A DNA stretch of 64,000 bases from Vandiemenella viatica (GCA_031002005.1 CM061920.1:117480095-117544094); one strand, 5' to 3'. Positions 46,156-58,154 are shown, counted from the first letter of the stretch. Translations and numbers: made by a program. Notes: generated by a model from the sequence alone, not told the origin.

Positions 46156-47052
46156 TTCTGGGTTACAGAAACATTTTTGTAAGTATTTATCCAACCGCAA
46201 ACAACGTTTTAAACATTAGACTTCTGTCATGTGACGTCAGTTCTACATGCCACCTTAGTGACAGGTTATCTGCAGTCACTTGGTGTCAGATGACAAGTCA
46301 CTTCTCATACAGAGGATATGAGTTAAGAAAACTGCGAAATTTTAATGTCTCAGGATTACCTGAAACTACAGTTTACCGAATAAAAACAAAGAAAATAGCT
46401 GCGTGTAACGTTATCCAATAGTTTTTGCTACGCATATGTTATGCCAGAATCTCTTAAGGTATAGAAAAAAAAATCAGAAGAGGTTATGAACAGTTGAATA
46501 GCAGTATTGTTTGTGAAAGGCCCGCGCAGATTTTCCATTTTTTCATTCAAAATAGGAAAATGCATTTATTACAGATTAAAAATGTTAGTTATTATTAGTT
46601 AGTAATTATCTTAATTTACTTTTTAATTTTATTTTCAATTTTATTATTATTTCAGTTACCACGAGTTGTATTGTTTTCGATCAAATGTAAACTTAAAATG
46701 TTTACTTACCAGTTCCAGATAGTTGTAGGGTAGCTTTAAGAAGCAGTGATGTTATTCAACTATTGTTTTTTATTTTACTTAATTCTCCACTGGTATGAAC
46801 GACGATCAAACGTTACCTTTCACGTGATATTTTAAATACACAAAAACCAAATGGTCTACTCGAAACTTTTTGCGATCTTTCTTACTTATATTATTCCTAT
46901 TTTATTTTAAAACTGTAACGTCTGCCATGCTATATCAGTTCTAACACTTTTCTGTAAACTTGATGATTTACAGAATTCTGGTTTACAGAAACATTTTTGT
47001 AAGTATTTATCCAACCGCAAACAACGATTTAAACATTAGATTTCTGTCATGT
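46156..47052 (+). repeat. 77-bp direct repeat, two copies 743 bp apart
   Basis: Bases 46156-46232 and 46976-47052 are the same apart from three substitutions (about 96%). The shared core includes acatttttgtaagtatttatc and caaccgcaaacaacg. Flanks diverge at once on both sides. No ORF is contained. It may be a segmental duplication or the ends of an unrecognised insertion. Confidence 0.85.
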
Positions 47053-47567
47053 TAGAAAATCTATGTAATTTTCAAGTAACTCACAAAGTTGCCACACTAA
47101 TCGAGAATCAAACTCGTCAGTATCAAATTACTTACGGCTTGAAGATTTTACTTTGAAAACATTAATTATAACTGTTTGATTTATAACTATTATTATTTGA
47201 TTTACCGTTTACACCGATTACCATCTTCCGCACTGTATAACAAGCTCGTTTAATTGTTTTTTAATTTATATACTCTGTCATCTCGTACTAAACGTAGTTC
47301 ACTCAAAGATTCCTTTTCAATTTCCCAAAATTTCGAGAAAATTGTTAAATAAAAGATATGGATTTAAAATGACAGGATTTATAATAATACTAAAAAATAA
47401 CACAAACATAAAAAATAATTAGGAAATGTCCATATATTTTTTAATAAATAGCAGAAATACGGACCATCAAACATAATGAGCAACCAAAAATTATTTGTGG
47501 TTTATTCTTGAAAAAAATATTGATCTCAACATGTGTTCCTATGTAAAGAAGATAAAAATGTCATTTT

Positions 47568-47621
<54 letters not shown>

Positions 47622-50185
47622 CATCACGAATTGCCGTATTATATATTTCTTAGCTAGACACCATTAAATCTTTAACTTTTCTCCGTTATATTTGCTTTAA
47701 TATTTAAAGGGGTACAAGTGGGGTTTATTTTTTTTAAGAACATTATCCCGGCTTTACGGCCGTAAAATTACAATAGTCTATTCATTAATTATATTTTTAA
47801 TTAAAATTAAACAACGATACTACACACCGTTATTTCAGCTTCGAGCACATTAGTTAGTAAAGTGTTTATTAATTTTTTTTAACAAACTGGAAACAATATT
47901 TCTGAGCTGGAACTTGACTCAAAACTTGCGAAAAATGAGGGGAGGAGGTGATATTCTATTCCGATTTTCATTCAACCCTGAAACTGTTTTTCGAACCCAC
48001 TCATTCAACCGTTGAGAAATTTCAAATGTAGCAAATTGTTTTAATTTAATTCCGAAAGACTTTTAATATTACCTTCCTCTACCAAAACTGCAGAGTAGGC
48101 TCTCTCAATCGTTTTAAAATTTGGTGATTCTTAGGAAACGTTACGTCAGGAAAAAATTCATTTTTTATTTATCAGATTTAGCAAAACTGGTAGACAGCAA
48201 AACACTTAGATAAAAACACTCATTTATATGAACTCGGAACATAATGGACGGTCACGATTTTCAAATCGTGTTTTACTGTGGGTCAGTGAACTTTACAATA
48301 TATTAAGATGGTAATTGTCGACAGCGATGGTTGGTTCCGTTTATATACACATTACGCACGACATTTGAAAGTATTACAGGATAAAGTAGTTTTGTTTTGC
48401 CTTTTAAACATAAAAACTGCAGAGATTGTGGAATATGAATGGTACAACCAAGTTAGAGGGCGGTATTATAGCAGCGCCTGAATGGAGTGTTCTTATTACC
48501 GCGGCTCTGGAGACTCCTGTAATACTTAAAGGAGGGATAAAAAAATATGTTCAGTGAGCCAAAATAGAGTGAGAAAAATCCTGTTGTAGATGAGCCTGAT
48601 GATTAGAATTGCTGGAACTGTGGAAGCGAGCAAACTGACTGCTCTACCACAAGTCCTTCGAGGTCTCAACCTCGATTAGCAGACAGTCTGGCTAAACAGA
48701 ATAGCGGAGCACGCGTTCAGCAGCATCGACAAGAGCTGCGAATCTCACTTGCAGTAACGAGTCGAAACGGTGTTAATCCCACTGCACAGACTGCGGCGAC
48801 GAGAACATGAAATAGCCACTGTGGACCAGTGCCGGGATTAAAAAGTCCTCGTACGGGTGTGAACGCCACGGTATACCTATTGCATGAACTCCTTTCACGA
48901 ATGTTCTATAACGGTAAAATCATCGATTATTTTCAGTAGAAGAATGATTTCGTGCGAAGGATCCGCATCACTATGGTTGGATCGACGCGAGCCTGTGTTC
49001 TGTTTGGTGCAGTGGTTCTCTCTATTTACGAATTTCGGTCCGGCCGAATAACTGTACGAGCAGCTCGGGAAGATGTGTTCAGCGCATGCCTGAAGCTAGT
49101 GGGAATTAGCTCAAATGCTCTCAGGCTGTGCTGAATCCAGGTCCAGACGAACTGAGGCTCCAAGAATCACATCACTCAAGAGACCTTGAGTAGTGTGTGA
49201 GTGGGGTCAGCGGACCTGACTGTGGTTTCGTGTCTGTGGTCAGTCATTGTCGCGGTTGGACGAGGCCACATTCGCTGACGCTATGTGTGTATGCGGCCGA
49301 CTCGTCACTCCTGAAACAAATGTGCAGCTCTGTAGGATGGAACAGAACACAGCGTCTCGTGCACGTGCACCTCGCTCCATTGGGACTTCAAAGTTACACA
49401 GCTCATCGTACGACAGTGAAACAGGGTCGAAACGAGGGAACGTGCTTTGGCTTCACAGTTTTATGCCAGAAATGTCCTCCCCCAGCGTAGACCGGCGCAA
49501 CCCAGCGTAGTCCGGCGCTGCCCAGCATAACTTTCCAGACAACACCTTCCCCACCTAGACCATGCCACGCAGTTTATTGACGCCCCCTTGATGCCAATGT
49601 ACCAAACAGTCAACACACTTATTTTAGCAATAACACTATATACACTACTTTACAAATTTTAATTTAATCCATGTATTAGTAAGTAAAATGACGAAGATTA
49701 ATATCACTTGCTTGACAGACAAGCAGGTGAGTTAGTCTCATAACTGACGTTTACACTTACTGGGCACACTACAGCGAGCTAGTGTCCGGAAGAGCGGGTG
49801 GATGCTGCGTTGCGTCAGCTCTGTGGTCGGCGAAAGCGCCGCACGGCTCACTGGGTGCGGAGAAAGCACTCACACAGCACAAACCAACAAGCTGTATGTT
49901 AAATCCAATAAGGAGAACAAAATAGAACACTGTGCGAAAAGGATACAGAAAATTTCATCAGGAATTGCTGAATGGAACGCTGTATCTAATACAGGCTATC
50001 ATTAAAATCTTCTACTACTGTCATTTTTTTGTCAGTGAAGATTACACACTGGTACCAATAACTTATTTTCTTCTCCTCTTACTACAAAGCGAAACTAAAC
50101 AATCGGAAAGCGACACGTTTTGTCTCTCATTCTGTACCAAATGACGTCCTGCACCATTGTTAAAACCTGTCAGCTACATATCGAA
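47053..50185. other. Unassigned; A43 run and a GC-richer tract
   Basis: A (CA)-preceded run of 43 A spans 47577-47619. From about 48640 to 49600 GC content rises and short frames overlap without motif. At 49483-49530 a unit of about 20 bp, cccagcgtagaccggcgc, is repeated nearly three times in tandem. Confidence 0.4.
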
Positions 50186-50189
50186 CCAA

Positions 50190-50360
50190 GGACCTGTCAC
50201 TAGGCGGGACGCGTTCAGGTCCCCGTACGGCCATCCAGTGTTTCAGTGGTTTCCCGAAATCACTCTAGATGAAAGATTTCATGGTTCCCACAAAAAGCCA
50301 TGGCTGAATTCCCTGCCGTTGGTTGTCCTCCATCCTCTGCCACCTCAAAGCCCGACTGAA
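50190..50360 (+). mobile_element. SINE family A, diverged plus-strand copy
   Basis: Decayed B box cgttcaggtccccg, then cggccatccag, gtggtttcccgaaatcactc and gccatggctgaattccctgcc, all family A body phrases. Head and tail are eroded. Confidence 0.75.
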
Positions 50361-53180
50361 AAATTTAATCTCCTATCATCGTTTCCTAATGATAATATTA
50401 ATTTATGTTTGGGCACCATCTTATCTTTAGTGCCAAAATAGTACTACGGTACAAATATTATCTATTCGGAAGCCGTACTAATCGCAGAAAATGACAATAT
50501 TAACACTCGAGAGAAACTAAATTGCAGCCTCTGTCACATAGAAAATATCTATAACAGCTATATTTTTAACTTTTCCAATATCTTCTTCCTGCGGATCCGC
50601 ACACAATCACAATAATCTACTTGATCTATGAAGATAAATTCATTTGTTACTTTGAAAGAATCGTCAGGACGGCACCTTATTTTTTAATCTTATCTCTCTT
50701 CACATTGCGACTAAAGTAGGTTGGTGAGTGAAATAATTCATCGCATTCGGTAGTGAAATATTTACGCAAACTGATATGAAATTGGGGCTATGTTTTGGTT
50801 CTGCGTTAAACATATTTATTGTAAAAATTGCGGTAAAAAATGGCACAACACATGTAGCCTACTGCGCTTGTAAATACGGAATGCCATTTGTTTCACCTTA
50901 ATAATAACAAAAAAATCTTAATTTATGAAGATTAAAAAAGATTAATTATTATCAGCGATGTTTAGAGTCAGGACTTATTAATATTTGTGCATTTCAATTA
51001 TTTTTCTTGAACAAGTTTGTGTGTTACTGAATTGACAGCTAAGATACCGGCTATCTTCAAGATATTTGTTGTGTCAGTATCATTTCGCATCTTCAACTAT
51101 GAAATTGATTGCAAATTGTAACAACAGCCGTGCTATATTAGAGGTTGTTTGTGTCTTCACTAACTGCTATTAGCTGTTCTCTTATACGAAGTCAAGGCGA
51201 TTGTAGGGTTTTCACTTCGATTTCGCGTCGGCAATAAACAGTGTCTGTACTTTTATTCCGTTCTTAGCACGGGGATTTAACAGTCAGGATCAGTTGCAAT
51301 CATGGAGCAAGTTTTAATGATGTCAGCCAGGAGGAGACCCAACAGACGTGTAACCTGCAACCAAAATACTGCTTGCGTGCGTACACTGCAGACTAAAACC
51401 AGTCTGGGTAATTGAAGGGTAACCCACTGGTGTAAGGAGGCCATAACGATCCATTAAGCTCGTAATGGCAGCTATGAGCTGTGAAATGGAAAATGAGTAA
51501 CGCAAACGCCAGGGGTGGTAATACGCGCCGTTTCCCTGGAACACGGTGTACTATTTTAGGACCCCACTACCCGTTACTCACCGAAAGCCAAGTGCCTCGC
51601 AAATGAACCCATTAAAAAACACCTCTGGCTGTTACGGCGCTGGTTTCGCAATAACTGGTCTGCGCTGGCGTTGGCCCTATTCCCTCAGGCGGAACACTGA
51701 GTCACATCGGTTTTTGTACAGCACCTGCTGTGGCCTTCAGCTCTCACAAAACAATCAACACACTCGCAGGCCCCTTCTCCGACTCAACGAAATCGTTTGA
51801 TTTGAGACAACCCTGGTTGACACCGTGCATACCATCTCGTCCGAACAACTCGGCGATCCTTGCTACCGTTCACATGTCACGCTCTCCATCCTTGTTTCCT
51901 AGAGTCTCACGTTATAGATTGCTCTTCTCGACAAGAACAACCGTAAGAGATTACATCTGCAACAAGCACTTAAGTACATTTCAGAAGTTCTTAACAGAGG
52001 ACCTAAGTCATGATCATCCTACCTTGTTGTATAGTGGATTGACTGTTACGGCTTATAAAAAAGTACGCGTATATTTTGAAAAGATTTCCCAGGGGTTTTC
52101 CGCCATTCATGTTTAAGAATTATTGCTGTGGGCATTTCGTTGACGTGCTGGAACCATTTTTCTCGATACTGAGCTATAGGACTAATAAACGCTGGAAAGG
52201 TTTCAGCTTTAACAAGTGATGCTTTATAAGTTACAAAATAGTCTGAGGTACTGACGGTGATCATTTCCCATTCTCTTATTACCTCCTTTATAATAAGGCA
52301 AAACCCGAGGCAACTTTGGAAGTTAACCTTCAACTTACTGCTTAGCTATAACAATGCCAGCAAGATTTTGCTCCATCCTGTTTTACTAAATCAGCCGTAG
52401 TCTGTGAGACCGGGTTATTTAATTTTGGAGTCGTCACTGACAGATATCCCTCGGGAGTGAAACTGATCCTCCTTTGGCTTGGCGTAAACATGAAAGTTGA
52501 GCCTGGGATCAAACCGGATATAATAATAAACATGAGTTTTTTTATTCTTTTGTTGTTCTATTGAGACTCGTTTGTTACTTACAACAATATGTGGATTTTT
52601 TACAAATATCAATATTCTCGTTATTAATGATTAAATTCCCATGGAGCTCGTACACTAGTGTGAGTTTTTATAAATACCTATTTTTGCTTTTCCCGATTTC
52701 TTTATTTAAGTTTCAGCAATGTTTGAAGTAAAGTGTTCAACATATTCCTCAGTAATTCATTCCAATCCCTAGCTTCCATACCTAAAAAAGAAAATTTTCC
52801 ATTCCCTTGTACTTAAAATCACGAATCACCTTATGATATTATCATCTTTCTATATACGTTAATATACGGACTATAGAAAAATCATGTTACTAACGGACGT
52901 CGGTTGTGAGTTACGTTCTGGATAATACCTATATAGATTTTATCAAATTTCGTATAAATGTGTTTACCAATAGTTTCATCTCATTAAAATTAATTAGATT
53001 TGTCTTCCTACCTGGCAACTGCCTTTAATGTTTAATGTAAATCTTCCCAGAACCACCATTTCTCCAATCCAGGGTTTAATTCTAATTTTAAATTTATCTG
53101 CATGATATAAATATATATTCTGAGAGAAGTTCATATTCCACACCCACTAAGTGTGTACCTGTGGCTTTACGTATGAAACG
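50361..53180. other. Long unassigned stretch
   Basis: A GC-richer tract at 51310-51960 contains overlapping short frames on both strands (longest 128 codons, 51730-52116) with no motif. The rest is AT-rich. No element ends were seen. Confidence 0.35.
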
Positions 53181-53184
53181 AAGA

Positions 53185-53396
53185 ACGGTGTTGTTGGGCC
53201 TCCATTCGCGAAGACATAGGTTCGAATCTCCGTCCAATCATCCAGATTTCGGTATTACAGTGTTTTCCGAAATTACTCCAGGTGAATTGGTTCCATCAGA
53301 AGACCATGCACGAATTCCTTCGCGATCCTTGCCTCTAACCCTCTCGAGCCTCCAATGATACGACGTCGACAAGCCATAAGCCATAAAAAATGGCAA
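53185..53396 (+). mobile_element. SINE family A, plus-strand copy
   Basis: B box ataggttcgaatctcc near 53217-53230, body phrases cagatttcggtattac, aattactccaggtgaattgg and cacgaattccttcgcg, and a subfamily 2 end tgatacgacgtcgac followed by ataaaaaatgg. It stops about 65 bases before the Helitron end. Confidence 0.85.
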
Positions 53397-53858
53397 CAGA
53401 AGTGAAAACTTAAAACTATGAATATCATACGCGCAACACGTCATACTTGTAGCTACAGACTAGCTGACCCGGTCACGCGTTGCTGTGACTTAGTAATTAT
53501 AGTACGTTGGATTAATGTTATTCTAAACTTTCTAAAGTAGTCAAATTAATATTCACCAATAAAGACAAAACATTGTAGTAGATTTGGAAATTCAAATGTA
53601 ATTGGTAAATAATTACGGAGAGTTGAAATTAACCACAAACGATCATAAAAAAAATTAATTTAAATTTTATTGCAAATTACTTAATTGAAATTATATAAAA
53701 ATTGATATTTATAAAAATAAATAAATAAATTATTTTTTATTTATTTATTTATATAAACTGAAATTTCAGTTATATAAATGAGGCCTATGAAGTTGATTTT
53801 TAAACATTTTTAACAATTATTTTCATTATTTTAAATTATTACAATTTATAATTTTAAT

Positions 53859-54835
53859 TTATCTAAGCGCTAATTGGTGCACAATATTTTTAGTTAGCCT
53901 GTCTTTTGCTAATACAAATAGATTTAATGGTTTCCCTACACGTGAGCAGGCGACATATAGTTGCCCATGGGAGAAACACGTATTTTCCAAATCCAAGCCG
54001 CAAACGTACATTGTTTGGCCTTGTGACATATCCAAACGAATCGGAAATTGAAGCCTTTTAAATGGTATTGGATATTCTGACTGTATCATTGGAATGCGTG
54101 GCAACAGGACGATTTCTCCTTTAAACATTCCAGTCAAAATAGTTGCTTCAAGAACATTTCCGGTGATCCTGTTGATCACCAAACGTGTACCGTTGCATAA
54201 TCTAGGTGGATTCAAATTACGAAGAAGAATAATCGGTGAACCAATCATTTACCGGAGATTGTGTGGCAGCATTCCTGTTATATCCAAAGAATTTAAAAAC
54301 TCTTTTGGAAAATTTACGGCTTCATTTTCATCTACAATAGTATCTATTGATTTAAAAGACATCAGATCACCTGGCAACAACTGTCGTATCTGGCAGTTAA
54401 TTTCGTTGAAATCAACATTTTTTGCTGCCAAAATAGCACGATTACTGATCCAATTAAGATTTAAGTAATTATTTGATATATCCAGGAACACACGCTGAGT
54501 TAGTTAATTTTTGAGTGAACAACAGTGCAGAATTTGTCTGGCAATTTGATGTATTGTGTATTTAGATGCAGTTCTATTTCACCTTTTCCAGTATCCAGCA
54601 ATTGCTTACAAAATACGTACTTGTGCCAATGGATCATTTTGCAACTGTACTCGCATGTCCATGGTCAATCAAAGTGTTTCGACATTCCGCCATAAAAACG
54701 ATTGTTTTAAACATACGTTAATCTCATCGGCAAAAGTAGAGCGAGGAATCACTGGTAATGTCTGTCGGAAGCCACCATATTCTTGCATACGACGCTCAGC
54801 TGTCCTGATTCTTTGAACTTCCTTACTTGCCGCGA
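53859..54835 (-). pseudogene. Helitron Pif1-type helicase, C-terminal part
   Basis: Minus frames carry, in order, FRQTLPVIPRSTFADEI near 54770, MDMRVQLQNDP near 54655, RAILAAKNVDFNEIN near 54430, the LLPGDLMSFKSIDTI segment near 54370, GSPIILLRNLNPPRLCNGTR near 54240-54180, and SQGQTM then GQLYVACSRVGKP near 53950, ending HQLALR at 53859. These are motif III to VI regions of the Pif1-like helicase that unwinds DNA during transposition. Walker A and B motifs are absent. About eight residues that normally precede SQGQT (ending in TINK) are missing, and a frame change near 54249 and several stops upstream of 54491 break the frame. Confidence 0.93.
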
Positions 54836-54921
54836 TTTGTGTTGCTGATTGATAAGCTCTCTCGTCGTGCGTCGTGCCTCTCTGCTACAAGCATTGTCGA
54901 GGTTGGATTCTTTGGTGACAT
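54785..54921 (-). pseudogene. Helitron ORF N-terminus fused to helicase part
   Basis: The ATG at 54921 starts MSPKNPTSTMLVAERHDARR, Arg/Glu-rich like the N-terminal tail of insect Helitron ORFs; in the next frame AASKEVQRIRTAERRMQEYG continues the same style. At about 54785 it runs straight into the helicase sequence FRQTLPV. The zinc-finger, Rep (HUH) and N-terminal helicase parts, several kilobases in a full element, are missing at this joint. I recognise the tail by composition and position, less surely than the helicase. Confidence 0.6.
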
Positions 54922-55067
54922 TTCACTGAAAAATATTTTAATTACAACAAAAATCGCCTTTCTGAAAGCTTTAAAATAAGACACTATAATACAGTAGTGA
55001 AACCTGAATTTTTGGGTCCATTGAAAAATACAGTAAAATGGAAGTTAAGAACTAATGAGGAAATATA

Positions 55068-55923
55068 CAGGGCGTTCGCCGGGAAACGCAACCCACTGTT
55101 AGCGCTACAAGGAAGAAACTGCTCCCGGCGAGCGAGCGGTCAGCTTCCGGCATTGTTCGACCGTCGGCCGCGGACTATTTCATAATAATTACACTTCATA
55201 AACTTGTATGTGCTAAGCATTTAAATGTGACGTAATTCATTAGCTTACCTTATAAAAGATGCTGTAAGTGTTGACCCTCTTGTGTAATGCACATTTCACA
55301 TCTTCTGAACATATTTCGAGACACACGCTGCCCTAACTGAATTAATGATTTTTTGGGTGACTGTTCTAGTCGAAAGGCGATATTGTCAATTTTCTCCTCT
55401 GTGAGAATACGGTTGACCGACAGTCTCTTTTTGTTAAAAAATGAACCCGTTTCTCTTACTTTTTTAACCAGACGCAGAATTGTTGATTTAGCTGGCAGTA
55501 AAGCGCCAGGAAATTCGTGACGAAATTTACTGCGACACTTTTTAAACGACTTCTTCTTCACGTATGTATCGTATAGAAATATTCTTTGTTGCAAACTGTA
55601 ACGTACCATAATTTTACTCACACTCAAACACGGTACAGATTAGTAAGAGTATGAACCCCAAACCAGCCAAACCGCAAAGAAACGTTTATTCACAACACTG
55701 ATTAACACAACACTGAAGTCACAAACTAGCTACAATGCAAAGAAACCGTTCTTAACAATGTAAGGGTCCCATTATACTGTGTCACTGCACTGTTGGGGCA
55801 GCGGAGGTGTTAAACAGTGCGGTGATTCACGGTGCCGTGTGGCGGGAGTCGCTGGCTCCACTGACCGAGCAAGTTGCCGACGGCAACAGACTGGGAGGGT
55901 AGCGTTTCCCGGCGAACGCCCTG
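55068..55923 (-). mobile_element. IS630/mariner-type element, 856 bp, deletion derivative
   Basis: Perfect 22-bp inverted termini start cagggcgttcgccgggaaac (55068-55089 and 55902-55923). TA (TATA on reading further) flanks both sides, the target of IS630/Tc1/mariner elements. It encodes only the DNA-binding N-terminus of a transposase. It lies in the 5' untranslated part of the Helitron and is therefore younger than it. GC-rich subterminal sequences differ between the ends. Confidence 0.93.
55250..55627 (-). pseudogene. Transposase N-terminal helix-turn-helix (DUF4817-like), truncated
   Basis: The 125-codon frame includes MVRYSLQQRIFLYDTYVKKK and KCRSKFRHEFPG, then STILRLVKKVRETGSFFNKKR and LTEEKIDNIAFRLEQSPKKS. 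These are the paired helix-turn-helix segments found at the start of a mariner-like transposase family abundant in arthropods. Full proteins run to over 300 residues with a DDE/D nuclease domain; here family resemblance fades after about residue 100 and no DDE domain follows. The stub could still bind the termini, which is speculation. Confidence 0.82.
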
Positions 55924-56399
55924 TATAATAACATTGAAAAATAACAGAAAAAGAAGAATTATATTTTTTTCAATACATTTATAGCATAGATGATACCAGG
56001 CTTTCGAGAGGTTTAGAAAGATTTGAAACGAAATAATACCAGTGAACTGTATGGAAAGAATTTTTTTTTCGATAACAGACTTTGAATATGGCAGGATTCA
56101 AAGGTAGAGAGGAGTGCAATAATGAAGGAGTACTAGAGAGGAAGAAAGAAAAAACAACAGGAGAGGAATTGAAATTGACACGTGGTCTCTAGCTGAACAA
56201 AAAGAAGAAAAATGATAAGCTAGCGAGAAATACTTACACGATTCGAATTTATCGTAACGTTTTCTTCAATGTTATATTCATGTGTGTAATTACTTTGTCG
56301 TTAGGTATAATGACACACAAACGATGAACAACAAACAATACGGGTTAATTATAACACAATACACAGCACAATTAAAATTGAAGAAACTCGCACATACGG

Positions 56400-56610
56400 C
56401 GTGGAATAGACTGTAGCATAAATAAATCGAAATACAACCCCATCTACTGGATGGTTCGATAAATTAACACACCACCATCTGTTAGGAATAAACTGTATCA
56501 TAAATAAATTGAAACAGAACTTGATCTACTGGATGATTATCCAACCTAGCTAACCAAGTGTTGTATCGATAAATTAACACATCGCCATCTGTTAGAAACT
56601 TATGGAACTA
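56400..56610 (+). repeat. Imperfect tandem duplication in the Helitron 5' part
   Basis: A unit running cataaataaatcgaaatac, then ctactggatg, then gataaattaacacaccacca and tctgttag occurs twice (about 56415-56490 and 56498-56605), the second with a roughly 25-base insertion. It lies between the SINE and the mariner-type element. Confidence 0.7.
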
Positions 56611-56624
56611 TAATAATAATAATT

Positions 56625-56905
56625 TCGTGTGGTCGTAATGACCTGGTGACATGGTTTATACTGGCGGAGCATTCTGGCACTGTCGTAGGCGCCTTTACCT
56701 AGCCCACCCATCCTGCCTGGTACAGGGGACCTACATTTTAACGTCGAATCCGAACCACAGTATTAACCTTACACAGCATGCTGCACTGGAGATTAATGCC
56801 GGGTTAAGTGTCTATAAAAATCCCTGCCGAGACAGGGACGCGAACCGAGGACCTTTCCATCTCCCGTCAGACGCCCTAACCACTGAGCCAGCAGACCGCT
56901 TATCT
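56625..56905 (-). mobile_element. SINE family B, near-complete copy nested in the Helitron
   Basis: The tRNA-like head is at the right: on the minus strand TGGCTCAGTGGTTAGGGCG (A box) and GGTTCGCGTCC (B box). The body contains cctggtacaggggacctac, aatccgaaccacag and gccgagacaggg, shared with 63115-63372 and in part with 2036-2140. No clear target duplication was found. Confidence 0.85.
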
Positions 56906-57144
56906 TTGGTGGCTTACAAATAATTACAAACCATTGTCCTGTGACAAACATTTAATGAACATTTATTTCACAAATAATAAATATTGAGGTCTATAATCCA
57001 GATAAAAACTATCCTATCTTTTAAGTTGGACTAAATTAAACACAGTAAGCCAAATTTCATCTAAATCGGTTATGTAGTTTCGGAGTTCATCCCGGACGAA
57101 CATCGTGACACGAGATTTTTATATATATAAAGATATACTGTTAA

Positions 57145-57795
57145 CATTAGCATCACGGGAGCTCATAAGATTTTACCCATCCAAAAAATCGTTCAACGTG
57201 CCTAAAAATATTTTCACTTCACAAAAAGTTTCTCCGATTGTGGTTTTGATCCCGTAACCTTCCATTCTGCGGTACAGCGCTATACTACTTCAACCACGGG
57301 GATCGCCAACGGCTGCGAACTTATGAGATCTAATTCAAACTATTAATGTCAGATATATTATAAAAATTATAGTCAAGATAGTCAATAGTAGACATAGGTA
57401 GAATGTATAACCTTCCACGAAGACTGAGGACGCGTGGTATATATATTTTACAATCAGGTGCGTTTATACAATGTATTTGTGTATATATGTGTACAAAGAC
57501 CGCTGAGTAGGTATATATATTATAAAAGTATAATATATACTTTCACTGCTTTCCGAGCGCAGCACGACATACGTACAGCTACAGATATACTGCTATTACA
57601 ACATATTGGTGACGCGAACTCATAAGGGTTTACCTATCCAAAAATCGACCAACGCACTGACAGAAGTTTTCACTTCAATAAGAGTGTGCTAGAAGGACTG
57701 GTTGAGGATTGAAAAATTCTGGCAGAGCCCGACTTCTAACCAAAGATGTAGGGTTTAACCACACCTGCTTCATACCTCTGTACTACGACTTTGCT
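57145..57795. repeat. Two diverged copies of one dispersed repeat
   Basis: Copy 1 (about 57145-57330) and copy 2 (about 57597-57795) share gctcataag then ttacccatccaaaaaatcg then caacg, a ttttcacttca phrase, and an end in which pyrimidine-rich motifs precede tactac. Each distal half looks like a decayed minus-strand tRNA (ttgatcccgtaacc in copy 1, agggtttaaccac in copy 2), so this may be a fourth SINE family. A 30-bp AT palindrome lies between them at 57511-57540. Confidence 0.55.
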
Positions 57796-58154
57796 CTTCA
57801 AGGTAAATGTTAAATAGATTTGGAATTTCAACTACATACTTGTATCAATAATAAGCAGCACAAGAGTATGACTGTGAATTGTTGAGAAACGATGTACTAT
57901 TACGGCTGCGTTTGCCTTTTTCACATTCAAAGTGGGACTTCAGTTGTCGGAGGCACTGCCTATTCGTCCAGCACAGTTCAGATAAATCATGTAAAACATA
58001 AACCCGAATGATCAAAATTGCAAGATGGAAAGTTAATGCTCTAACCCATCCCTAAGTCAATCAGTCAACTCTGCTTTAAAATAAATACCAAAACAGAAGA
58101 AGAAACATTCATACGATTATGATTACTGTAGCCCATTTTCTTCGGCAGTTGCTT
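57796..58154. other. Unassigned sequence
   Basis: No feature recognised. Confidence 0.4.

Larger units (their letters stand above)
53460..57133 (-). mobile_element. Helitron deletion derivative with intact ends
   Basis: On the minus strand the element begins TCTTTATATATATAAAAATC (57133 leftwards), preceded by A, and ends GGTCAGCTAG (CTAG at 53463-53460) followed by T. That is the TC...CTRR structure with A/T insertion of Helitrons, which move by rolling-circle replication. A small hairpin (TGACC/GGTCA) sits just before the CTAG. It holds the start of the Rep/helicase ORF joined to the helicase C-terminus, so it cannot move itself. Inserted inside are a mariner-type element (55068-55923) and a SINE (56625-56905); without them it is about 2.5 kb. 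Confidence 0.92.

Noticed and set aside
49483..49530. CRISPR-like array
   Set aside because: Three adjoining 20-bp units without spacers, in an animal genome; a simple tandem repeat.
51730..52116. 128-codon plus frame
   Set aside because: No recognisable domain; overlapping frames on the other strand are equally open.
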